A stretch of 64,000 nucleotides of DNA, taken from Lachnospiraceae bacterium (GTDB lineage Bacteria; Bacillota; Clostridia; Lachnospirales; Lachnospiraceae). Location: NCBI GenBank assembly GCA_024403355.1, contig JAKSRW010000017.1, positions 1 to 64,000 of the forward strand, written 5' to 3'. Below the pieces are notes generated by a model. It worked only from the letters and a program-made list of their open reading frames with translations. It made no database searches and was not told the DNA's origin. Below are positions 1 to 7,387 of this stretch, piece after piece; within the stretch, counting starts at the first letter, position 1, and each line of letters begins with the position of its first letter. The position numbers and the translations under genes are program-made.

Positions 1-1344
1 ACAATGAAGTTCAGAATGGTTAAGTTTGCTCGTATTCCTGCATACAACCAGCTCTTCTCAGGTGATCCTACATGGGCTACACTTGAAGTTGGTGGTATCG
101 GTATGGACGGTCGTCATATGGTTACAAAGACTGACTATCGTTTCCTTCATACTCTTGAGAACATGGGACCTTCACCCGAGCCCAACCTTACAGTTCTTTA
201 CTCATCTGCACTTCCTAAGGTATTCAAGCAGTATGCAGCAAAGATTTCTGTAGATACAAGCTCAATCCAGTACGAGAATGATGATGTAATGAAGCCTGTA
301 TGGGGCGATGATTACTCAATCTGCTGCTGTGTATCAGCTACACAGACAGGTAAGGAGATTCAGTTCTTCGGTGCTCGTGCTAACCTTGGTAAGGCTCTTC
401 TTTACGCATTCAACGGTGGTTTCGATGAGAAGCACAGAATTCAGTGCGGTCCTAAGATGGAGCGTATCACCAGCGAGTATGCTGATTACGATGAGGTTAT
501 CGCAAAGTATGAGGTATGGCTTGATTGGTTAGCTGATATTTATGTTAACGTTCTTAACGTTATCCACTTCATGCATGATAAGTACTACTATGAGGCAGCT
601 GAGATGGCTCTTATCGATACAGATGTACGTCGTACATTCGCTACAGGTATCGCAGGCTTCTCACATGTAGTTGACTCACTCAGCGCTATCAAGTATGCAA
701 AGGTTAAGATCATTCGTGACGAAGAGGGTATCACAAAGGATTTCGAAATCGAGGGTGACTTCCCTAAGTATGGTAACGATGATGACAGAGCAGACGAGAT
801 CGGTGTATGGTTACTTAAGACCTTCGTTGAGAAGATTAAGAGAAGACATACATATCGTAATGCAGAGCCTACAACTTCACTCCTTACAATTACATCTAAC
901 GTAGTTTACGGTGAGGCTACAGGTGCTATGCCTAACGGTCGTCCTGCATTTACACCTTTCTCACCCGGAGCTTCACCTTCATACGGCGCAGAGCAGAATG
1001 GTCTTCTTGCATCACTTAACTCAGTTGCTAAGATTCCTTACCACTGGTCACTTGATGGTATTTCAAATACACAGACCATCAATCCTGATGCTATCGGACA
1101 TACAGAGGATGAGCGTAAGAACAACCTTGTACAGGTTCTTGACGGATATTTTGATCAGGGTGCTCATCACCTTAACGTTAACGTATTCGGTACAGAGAAG
1201 CTCATCGATGCTATGGAGCATCCTGAGAAGGAAGAGTACGCAAACTTCACAGTTCGTGTATCCGGTTATGCTGTTAAGTTCATCGACCTTACACGTAAGC
1301 AGCAGGAAGATGTTATCGCTCGTACATGCCATAAGGTAATGTAA
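1..1344 (+). CDS. pflB: Formate acetyltransferase (pyruvate formate-lyase), 3' part
   Basis: Glycyl-radical enzyme that converts pyruvate and CoA to acetyl-CoA and formate in the cytoplasm. The window starts inside the gene: frame 1 is open from the first base, and about 447 of the usual roughly 740-750 residues are present, so the true start lies upstream. The active-site cysteines are visible in [10 protein letters not shown] and the radical glycine in RVSGYAV, about 25 residues before the C terminus. The gene ends before a clear intrinsic terminator, and its activase pflA follows on the same strand. Codon use is strongly biased, as expected for a highly expressed fermentation enzyme. Family assignment is firm. 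Confidence 0.96.
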   Translation, partial: TMKFRMVKFARIPAYNQLFSGDPTWATLEVGGIGMDGRHMVTKTDYRFLHTLENMGPSPEPNLTVLYSSALPKVFKQYAAKISVDTSSIQYENDDVMKPVWGDDYSICCCVSATQTGKEIQFFGARANLGKALLYAFNGGFDEKHRIQCGPKMERITSEYADYDEVIAKYEVWLDWLADIYVNVLNVIHFMHDKYYYEAAEMALIDTDVRRTFATGIAGFSHVVDSLSAIKYAKVKIIRDEEGITKDFEIEGDFPKYGNDDDRADEIGVWLLKTFVEKIKRRHTYRNAEPTTSLLTITSNVVYGEATGAMPNGRPAFTPFSPGASPSYGAEQNGLLASLNSVAKIPYHWSLDGISNTQTINPDAIGHTEDERKNNLVQVLDGYFDQGAHHLNVNVFGTEKLIDAMEHPEKEEYANFTVRVSGYAVKFIDLTRKQQEDVIARTCHKVM

Positions 1345-1375
1345 TTTATTGCGAAGCAAACGAATTGATTTATTT

Positions 1376-1407
1376 ATCGGGCAGGCGAATAACCTGCCCG
1401 ATTTTTT
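1376..1407 (+). terminator. Intrinsic terminator after pflB
   Basis: A 10-bp perfect stem (1376-1385 with 1393-1402), 7-base loop, followed by a run of T to 1407. It separates pflB from pflA, so pflA probably has its own promoter. Confidence 0.9.
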
Positions 1408-1412
1408 ACTAT

Positions 1413-1506
1413 AATGAGGTTAGTGTGAAAAATCAATTTTTCACATGCAAATTTGTGCCTTATGGTCAAAATTTTGCGGTACAGGTGGAAAGGCAAGGTT
1501 ATTTTT
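1413..1506 (+). repeat. pflA leader, copy 1 of a duplicated leader sequence, with a palindrome
   Basis: Several blocks of this leader recur in order at 4861-4977: TGAGGTTAGTGT, GCAAATTTGTGCCT, TTTGCGG or TTGCGG, and GAAAGG-A-GGTTATTTTTATG. Within it 1424-1433 and 1436-1445 form a perfect 10-bp inverted repeat with a two-base centre (half-site TGTGAAAAAT). The palindrome is degraded in the second copy. It may be an operator or an RNA hairpin; no regulator is identified. Confidence 0.6.
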
Positions 1507-2247
1507 ATGGATACAAACAATAAAATAGGACGTGTTCATTCGATAGAAACATTTGGTCTTGTAGACGGACCCGGTGTGCGTTGTGTAGTATTTCTTCAGG
1601 GCTGTAAGCTTCGCTGTAAATACTGCCATAATCCTGAGACCTGGACTATGCAGGGCGGTAAGGATTGGGAAGTTAATGATTTATTTGATTTTGTTTACAA
1701 ATTTCATAACTACTGGAAGAATAACGGAGGCGTAACATTCAGCGGAGGTGAACCGCTTCTTCAGGTCGACTTCCTGATTGAATTCTTTAAGCTTGCGAAG
1801 GAAAAGGGTGTAAATACCGCTATTGATACTGCGGGACAGCCTTTTTCACTGGAGGAGCCGTTTATTTCTAAATTCAATGAATTAATGGAGCTGACAGACC
1901 TTTTTATTCTTGACTTTAAAACCTTTTATTCTGACAGACATAAGGAGCTTACCGGTCAGAATAATGAGAATATTCTTCAGATGGCCCGCTATCTGTCCGA
2001 TCACGGTAAAAAGATGTGGATTCGTCACGTTCTTGTTCCAGGACTTACGGATGATGAGCAGGAGCTTAAGGAGATGAAGTCATTCATTGATTCTCTTTCG
2101 GGAGTAGACCGTGTGGAGATTTTACCTTATCATACTCTTGGTCTGTTCAAATGGGAGAAAATCGGTGTAAAGTATCCTCTTGAGGATGCACGCACACCCA
2201 ATATGGATGAAGTGGAGAAGGCTGAGCATATTCTGGGAATAAGGTAA
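1507..2247 (+). CDS. pflA: Pyruvate formate-lyase activating enzyme (radical SAM)
   Basis: Installs the glycyl radical on PflB using S-adenosylmethionine and a [4Fe-4S] cluster. The radical-SAM cluster motif CKLRCKYC (CxxxCxxC) lies about 25-35 residues from the start, preceded by SIETFGLVDGPGVRCVVF, typical of PflA. GGEPLL follows. Length 246 residues fits the family. An upstream in-frame extension to 1453 is open, but the ATG at 1507 has the ribosome site AAGGCAAGG in front and begins at the conserved N terminus, so I use it. Next to pflB, as usual in anaerobes. Confidence 0.95.
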   Translation: MDTNNKIGRVHSIETFGLVDGPGVRCVVFLQGCKLRCKYCHNPETWTMQGGKDWEVNDLFDFVYKFHNYWKNNGGVTFSGGEPLLQVDFLIEFFKLAKEKGVNTAIDTAGQPFSLEEPFISKFNELMELTDLFILDFKTFYSDRHKELTGQNNENILQMARYLSDHGKKMWIRHVLVPGLTDDEQELKEMKSFIDSLSGVDRVEILPYHTLGLFKWEKIGVKYPLEDARTPNMDEVEKAEHILGIR

Positions 2248-2271
2248 AAACTATATTTGGAGGGTATACGG

Positions 2272-3915
2272 GTGTTAAATAAGGAATTTGACAGTAAAAG
2301 AGAGGATATGCTTTCCTATCTGGAGAATAATGTTTACGGAAAATGGAGAACAGGAGAAAAAGTCAGCTACGAAAAGCTCGAAGACAATAAGCTGAAAATC
2401 ACTGTAGAAGCTAACGGAAGAACGGCCGCCTTTGAAGCAGGCTATCTGCTTCCTGAAAAGACTGAAGAGCGTCACTGCGGTAAATTCCCCTTCTTCATTT
2501 GCCTGCATCCTATTATGGATTATATGGCTGCGATAGAAAAGGGCTACGCGTATTTTTACCTGAACAGTCTTCAGGTAGCTTCTGATGATTATAAGCATAA
2601 CGGAGCCTTTTATGAGCTTTATCCCTATACAGAAGAGGCGGACTCACAGACAGGCGTGCTTATGGCCTGGGGCTGGGCGGCATCTAAGCTGCTGGATGCG
2701 GTGTATAACGGGCTCGGAAGAGAGCTTAACCTTGATTGTGCAAATTCTCTTGTTACCGGTGTTTCCAGATGGGGAAAGGCTGTAGCGGTTTTAGGTGTAT
2801 TCGATAAGCGTTTCAGAATGGTAATTCCTGCATGTTCAGGTGCTGGAGGACTGGCCTTATATAGCTATAAATCGACAGGCAGGAGCTACGACCTCACAAT
2901 GGTAGGCGGTCCCGCAGATTATGTATACGGAGAGAATGAACCCTTATCCTGTCTGCAGTCTGATGGAGAACGAGGCTGGTTTGTTGATAAATTCCTTGAT
3001 TACAAATCAGAAGCAGATTTTCCTTATGACCAGGACATTCTTCCGAAGCTTGCGGCCGGCGGTAACAGAAGCTATTTTATAGTTGCGGCCCATATGGGTG
3101 AGGACTGGGTAAATGCACCTTCTATGTGGGAATGCTATTTATTGGCAAAGGATTACTATGAGAGCGAGCTGCTTGGAAACAGACTCTTTACCAACTTCCA
3201 TAAGGCGGGTCACGCTGTATTGGCAGAGGATTTTGAAAAAATAACCGCTGCATTTGATTCGCTCTATTATCAGGACTGGTGGATTGAAAAATATAAGCTG
3301 CTGGAAGAATATCGAAAGGCAAATAAGTCCGTGAAAAAGGGCGGAGTGATATTTACCGGTTCCTCGCTTATGGAAATGTTTCCTGTAGAAAAATTTGCCA
3401 AAGAGGATGGACTGGAGCTTAATATTTACAATCGTGCGGTGAGCGGATATGTTACTGATGATTTGATGGCGGTTCTTGATTTGTGTGTCATCGAGCCGGA
3501 ACCTTCTAAGATTTATATTAATATCGGAACCAATGATTTAAGCAACGACCTGCTCAGTCTTGAAGAGGTAATGGCAAAATACGAGACCATCTTAACAGAG
3601 ATTATTTCAAAGCTTCCGAAGGCTACTATTACTCTGATGGCTTATTATCCGATTAACTTTTCAGCGGCGATAGACAAGGGAATGGAACGTACTCTGACTA
3701 TTCGTTCCAATGAAAAGATTCTTGCAGCCAATGAAAGAGTAAAAGCTCTGGCGGCTAAGCTTGGACTTAGATATATCGATGTTAATGCACCGTTAACCGA
3801 TGCTGACGGAAATCTGAAAAAAGAATTCTGTATTGATGGAATGCATATTACAGAAGAGGGATACCGTTCAATCTGGCCTTTGATTAAAGAAGACCTGAGA
3901 AATATTTGTATTTGA
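2272..3915 (+). CDS. Two-domain hydrolase: CE15-like esterase plus SGNH/GDSL hydrolase
   Basis: The N-terminal part (about residues 1-340) is an alpha/beta hydrolase resembling carbohydrate esterase family 15 (glucuronoyl esterases): nucleophile Ser165 in GVSRWGKA and a late His314 in KAGHAVLAEDF. The C-terminal part (about 355-547) is an SGNH hydrolase: FTGSSLMEMF (block I, GSS in place of GDS), GTNDLSND (block III) and DGMHITEEGY (block V Asp-His). No signal peptide, so it should act in the cytoplasm, perhaps on imported xylan or pectin fragments (inference). The start is GTG 2272, nine bases after GGAGGG; the longer TTG start at 2257 overlaps that ribosome site. It follows pflA by 24 bases and is followed closely by an aldo/keto reductase. 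Confidence 0.75.
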   Translation: MLNKEFDSKREDMLSYLENNVYGKWRTGEKVSYEKLEDNKLKITVEANGRTAAFEAGYLLPEKTEERHCGKFPFFICLHPIMDYMAAIEKGYAYFYLNSLQVASDDYKHNGAFYELYPYTEEADSQTGVLMAWGWAASKLLDAVYNGLGRELNLDCANSLVTGVSRWGKAVAVLGVFDKRFRMVIPACSGAGGLALYSYKSTGRSYDLTMVGGPADYVYGENEPLSCLQSDGERGWFVDKFLDYKSEADFPYDQDILPKLAAGGNRSYFIVAAHMGEDWVNAPSMWECYLLAKDYYESELLGNRLFTNFHKAGHAVLAEDFEKITAAFDSLYYQDWWIEKYKLLEEYRKANKSVKKGGVIFTGSSLMEMFPVEKFAKEDGLELNIYNRAVSGYVTDDLMAVLDLCVIEPEPSKIYINIGTNDLSNDLLSLEEVMAKYETILTEIISKLPKATITLMAYYPINFSAAIDKGMERTLTIRSNEKILAANERVKALAAKLGLRYIDVNAPLTDADGNLKKEFCIDGMHITEEGYRSIWPLIKEDLRNICI

Positions 3916-3926
3916 GAGGAGTATTT

Positions 3927-4853
3927 ATGCAGACTGTTAATATTGCAAACGGAATAAATGATGCTTCAAGACTTGTACTTGGATGTATGCGTATGCCTGC
4001 ACTTTCCGTCACGGATGCGGCAAAAATAATTCAGACAGCATATGAGCTCGGTATAAATTATATTGACCATGCGACCTGCTATGGCGGCGGTGAGGCAGAG
4101 ACAAGATTCGGCGATGCAATAAAGCTTACCGATATTAAAAGAGAAGAGCTGATAATTCAGTCAAAATGCGGTCTTCGTTTTGAAAATCAGACCTTTGACT
4201 GGAGCAGGGACTATATTGTTGAATCGGTTGACGGTATTCTTAAGAGACTTAAAATGGAATATCTTGATGTCCTTCTTCTTCACAGACCGGACCTGCTTTT
4301 CGAGCCGGAGGAAGTGGCAGAGGCCTTCGATATGCTTGAGGCGGCCGGAAAGGTTCGAAATTTCGGTGTAAGTAATACCATGCCTATGCAGATTGAGCTC
4401 TTAAAAAAGTATGTTAAGCAGCCTATCAAGATTAATCAGCTTCAGCTTTCACTTGAGCAGTCACAGCTTATTGACCAGGCACTTTACATGAATAATTCTA
4501 CCACTGCCATGTCATATATGCGTGATGACAGTGCACTTGATTACTGCAGACTTAATGATATTACCATTCAGGCCTGGTCGCCCCTTCAGCACGGAATGTT
4601 CAAGGGCATGTTCATCGATAACCCTGATTTCCCTGAGCTGAATAAGGCTCTTGCTGAGCTTGCGGAGCAGTACGGTGTAACAAAGGCAGCTATTGCGATT
4701 GCGTGGATACTTCGTCATCCCGCTAAAATGCAGGTTATTGCAGGTACAATGAGTCAGACGCATCTTACCGAAATGGCTGAGGCAACTAATGTAAATCTTA
4801 CCCGTCAGGAATGGTATAAGCTCTATCTGGCTTCAGGTAAGTTTTTACCCTAA
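3927..4853 (+). CDS. Aldo/keto reductase, YdhF-like
   Basis: NADPH-dependent oxidoreductase of the AKR (beta/alpha)8 family, 308 residues. The catalytic Asp and Tyr lie in NYIDHATCYGGGEAETRFG, the Lys in IQSKCGLRF and the His in LLLHRPD; VSNTMP and the C-terminal AWILRHPAKMQVIAGT match the YdhF subgroup. ATG 3927 is chosen because GAGAGGAG lies seven bases upstream; the open frame reaches back to 3906 into the previous gene. It starts 11 bases after the esterase fusion, so the two are likely cotranscribed. Substrate unknown. Confidence 0.88.
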   Translation: MQTVNIANGINDASRLVLGCMRMPALSVTDAAKIIQTAYELGINYIDHATCYGGGEAETRFGDAIKLTDIKREELIIQSKCGLRFENQTFDWSRDYIVESVDGILKRLKMEYLDVLLLHRPDLLFEPEEVAEAFDMLEAAGKVRNFGVSNTMPMQIELLKKYVKQPIKINQLQLSLEQSQLIDQALYMNNSTTAMSYMRDDSALDYCRLNDITIQAWSPLQHGMFKGMFIDNPDFPELNKALAELAEQYGVTKAAIAIAWILRHPAKMQVIAGTMSQTHLTEMAEATNVNLTRQEWYKLYLASGKFLP

Positions 4854-4860
4854 ATATGTG

Positions 4861-4977
4861 TGAGGTTAGTGTAAGAAATAAATTTTTTATCCGCAAATTT
4901 GTGCCTGACAGTAATTCAGATACAAATATTTGAATGAAAGTTTGCGGCGCAGCCTGAAAGGTATGGTTATTTTTATG
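4861..4977 (+). repeat. Second copy of the pflA leader sequence
   Basis: Shares in order with 1413-1507 the blocks TGAGGTTAGTGT, GCAAATTTGTGCCT, TTTGCGG and GAAAGG-A-GGTTATTTTTATG. Here it leads into a 22-codon open frame instead of a gene. Likely a duplication or a gene-loss scar. Confidence 0.6.
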
Positions 4978-5043
4978 AAAAGAAGAAATTCAGAACGTAA
5001 AGCTATATTAAAGATTACGGTTTTGCCTGTTACAGAGATGTAA
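4975..5043 (+). CDS. Possible 22-residue peptide or gene remnant
   Basis: ATG 4975 sits behind a ribosome site and spacer nearly identical to that of pflA (GAAAGGTATGGTTATTTTT). The frame stops after 22 codons; the product is basic at its start (MKRRNSERK) and has no recognisable motif. It could be a short peptide, a leader peptide or the first codons of a deleted gene. Weakly supported. Confidence 0.25.
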   Translation: MKRRNSERKAILKITVLPVTEM

Positions 5044-5090
5044 TCTATCGTTCTTCATTTTCGAATATCATGTCAAACAAATAAAATAAG

Positions 5091-5157
5091 CAGTCGTGTT
5101 AGCAGAATTATATTGACCGTAAATGAGTCGATATATAGCTGATAACACGGCTGTTTT
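5091..5157 (+). terminator. Structured terminator-like hairpin
   Basis: A 15-bp stem with one mismatch (5091-5105 with 5139-5153) followed by TTTT at 5154; the 33-base loop can form an inner ATAT-GAC/GTC-ATAT stem. It ends the 4854-5301 gap region upstream of the next promoter. The rest of that 448-base gap holds the leader repeat, the 22-codon frame and the promoter at 5202. Confidence 0.65.
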
Positions 5158-5201
5158 CGTTATTTTACAGCATTATACAACAATAATTACAGCTTTGTTG
5201 G

Positions 5202-5230
5202 TTGACGCTTAATTGCCGAAATGGTAAAAT
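5202..5230 (+). promoter_or_regulatory. Sigma-A-type promoter for the 5.3 kb gene block
   Basis: TTGACG at 5202-5207 and TAAAAT at 5225-5230 with a 17-base spacer. It would start RNA about 5237, roughly 75 bases before the first gene of the UbiB/GNAT block. Confidence 0.6.
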
Positions 5231-5313
5231 CATTATGAAGATGTATACCCAAAATATTAAAACAGTTACAATCCGCTATGGAATAAAATAGTGGGAAAGG
5301 CATGGTAGTTAAT

Positions 5314-7338
5314 ATGGGAATGGTTTTATGTAATCAGATAGGAAAAGACATTCTCGGCTTTAGATTTGTCGGAAATATGGACGAGCAGAAAAGAGCTTAT
5401 CAGAATATGATAAAGTACGGAGTTCTGCCGATTGGTCTTAACGGTCACCTGATTCAGTATAATTATGGGGGAATTATTGACCGCCCCGGTTATAAAAAAA
5501 TTCTGGATAATATGGCGCAGTTCGGAGAAGTGATTTCGGTAGAGAAGCTTTCCCGTGATCAGGTCCTTAAGTTTATTAAGGAGAACCCGGACCAGCGTTT
5601 TTATATGGCAAGTGAGCGTGTAAACAAGTCTGTTTCTGCCGCAATTCTGAAAAAAGACGAGATAGTAGGACTTATGTATGCATGCAGCTTCGGCGATTCG
5701 CATATATCGATTCCCTATGGTTACATCTCACCCGATATAAAATATGAGCTTGCCGTACCTGCACTTTTCGTAAAGGTGATTTCTCTTTTCGGAGAACATT
5801 TTGAAAAGCCTGCAAATGTGCTTCTTTTTCCTTCATATGAGAGCGGCTATCAGGGGATAAAAGCAATTCTCGGCGAACCGGATGAGGAGTGTCTGGTAAA
5901 TGAATACTATACAATTTGCGAATCCGGGGAAAAGCTTGAACGTCTGCGTAAGGATGTGGAAAAATATAATTCCATGCGTAATATAGATATATCTGAAAGT
6001 ACACTTCTTTCCGGATATTTCCGATACCCCGAAAGCAACTGGATTACCTCGGCTACGGCGTCCAGAATCCCCTTCCTTGATAATCTGTCGGTTATGCCGA
6101 AGACTCAGCTGGCTCAGTATACATCCTTTTTAAAGGACCGTCTCAATTCCTGGGGCTTTAATGTGGAGAATGAAATAAACAGAATCCTGAAGGCTTCCAT
6201 GAGACGTAAGAAAAGAATAGATTTTGACCTCATCGAATATTTTGACCACGATGAGTGTAAAAAAATATATGAGGATTATCGTAACGGCGGCAGTCTTGAA
6301 ATGCCAAAGCTTAAGCATTTTGATATATCGGAATTAAGCTTCTGTCTGGCGGACAGCCTCGGAAATCCTGTATTCGATGTAATTCCCGAATACCTTAAAA
6401 GGGAGCTTCATAACAGAGAATTTATTATTGTATGCGTACTGACACCCGACAATGACTTTATAGGTTTATCGATGATGGGATGCAGCGAGCAGTATAATGA
6501 TGTAGTAAATCTCGAGTTCATATATATCGTGAAGGAGTATCAGACAAAGGAGCTTTTAAACGAACTGATTCTCAGAACTATGTCTGCCGCACATATGCAG
6601 GGTATGGAATATTTCTATATCAGAAATATTATGAATTTAGAGGACGAGAGCTTTATCATTCCCGATGAATCCAACAGGGAATATATGGTGGGATATCCTT
6701 TGGGACGTCTTATTACAGAGCAGAAAACGCTTGATATCAGTAAGGTTGTAAGCTGCGACAACCGTTATTCGTCATTGCCTTATCAGGCGGATGAAATACA
6801 TGAGTCAGAGGGGCTGATATTTTTCTCTGATGCTTACGATACGGATTTTCAGATGTTTGTTGCATACGGACAGAATCTGATGGGAACTCTTTGTGCAAAA
6901 CGTATTACGGAAAATGAGCTTGCAATATTTGATTACTGGATATCTGAGAAGAACAGGGATTCAGCACTTATGAATAAGCTGTTTTACGCGCTTTGTATGA
7001 AGGCTTCTGAAATGATGGGACCCGATACAAGAGTTCTGATAAGATTGGAAAATGAAGAAGCCCTGAACAAAATAACAGAGATTCTCGGAAAAGAAGAAAG
7101 TCGTCTGGTATATCTTGAACAGATATATACTCTTGAAAACTGCAGCTCGGAGCTTGAAGAAAAAAGAGTGCAGCAGGAGATTTCAAATGATGTAAATGTT
7201 ATTCCGGGCTTTATAGAAAAGTTAAGAATCAGTGAAGAAAAGAGAAGTCCTGAGCTTACGCTCGCATTTAAGGATTTACTGCTTCTTAATTCTATTCCGG
7301 GACTTTTCAGTAAAAAAATATTAGAAGTTATAGATTAA
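5314..7338 (+). CDS. Unrecognised protein with three GNAT-like units
   Basis: 674 residues, cytoplasmic, no signal peptide or membrane segment. I do not recognise a named family. Three segments share the outline of a GNAT acetyltransferase fold (a strand pair with a short-motif turn, then a long helix, then strand-helix): about residues 95-190 (IVGLMYACSFG), 375-450 (FIGLSMMGCSEQYNDVV, then KELLNELILRTMSAAHMQG) and 520-600 (LMGTLCAKRITENELAIFDYW). None keeps a clear RxxGxG acetyl-CoA loop. The gene two positions downstream has the same three-unit plan. Start: GGGAAAGG lies upstream; the ATG at 5302 is only about two bases from it, so the in-frame ATG at 5314 is preferred. Probably one operon with the UbiB-domain gene 49 bases downstream. 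Confidence 0.7.
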   Translation: MGMVLCNQIGKDILGFRFVGNMDEQKRAYQNMIKYGVLPIGLNGHLIQYNYGGIIDRPGYKKILDNMAQFGEVISVEKLSRDQVLKFIKENPDQRFYMASERVNKSVSAAILKKDEIVGLMYACSFGDSHISIPYGYISPDIKYELAVPALFVKVISLFGEHFEKPANVLLFPSYESGYQGIKAILGEPDEECLVNEYYTICESGEKLERLRKDVEKYNSMRNIDISESTLLSGYFRYPESNWITSATASRIPFLDNLSVMPKTQLAQYTSFLKDRLNSWGFNVENEINRILKASMRRKKRIDFDLIEYFDHDECKKIYEDYRNGGSLEMPKLKHFDISELSFCLADSLGNPVFDVIPEYLKRELHNREFIIVCVLTPDNDFIGLSMMGCSEQYNDVVNLEFIYIVKEYQTKELLNELILRTMSAAHMQGMEYFYIRNIMNLEDESFIIPDESNREYMVGYPLGRLITEQKTLDISKVVSCDNRYSSLPYQADEIHESEGLIFFSDAYDTDFQMFVAYGQNLMGTLCAKRITENELAIFDYWISEKNRDSALMNKLFYALCMKASEMMGPDTRVLIRLENEEALNKITEILGKEESRLVYLEQIYTLENCSSELEEKRVQQEISNDVNVIPGFIEKLRISEEKRSPELTLAFKDLLLLNSIPGLFSKKILEVID

Positions 7339-7387
7339 TTCGGCTGTTCGGATTATCCGAAACGGGCAGAAAGGCATGGATATTAAT

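Noticed and set aside
1424..1445. Rex operator before pflA
   Set aside because: Half-sites TGTGAA and TTCACA are ten bases apart; Rex sites have about four to six, so I only report a palindrome.
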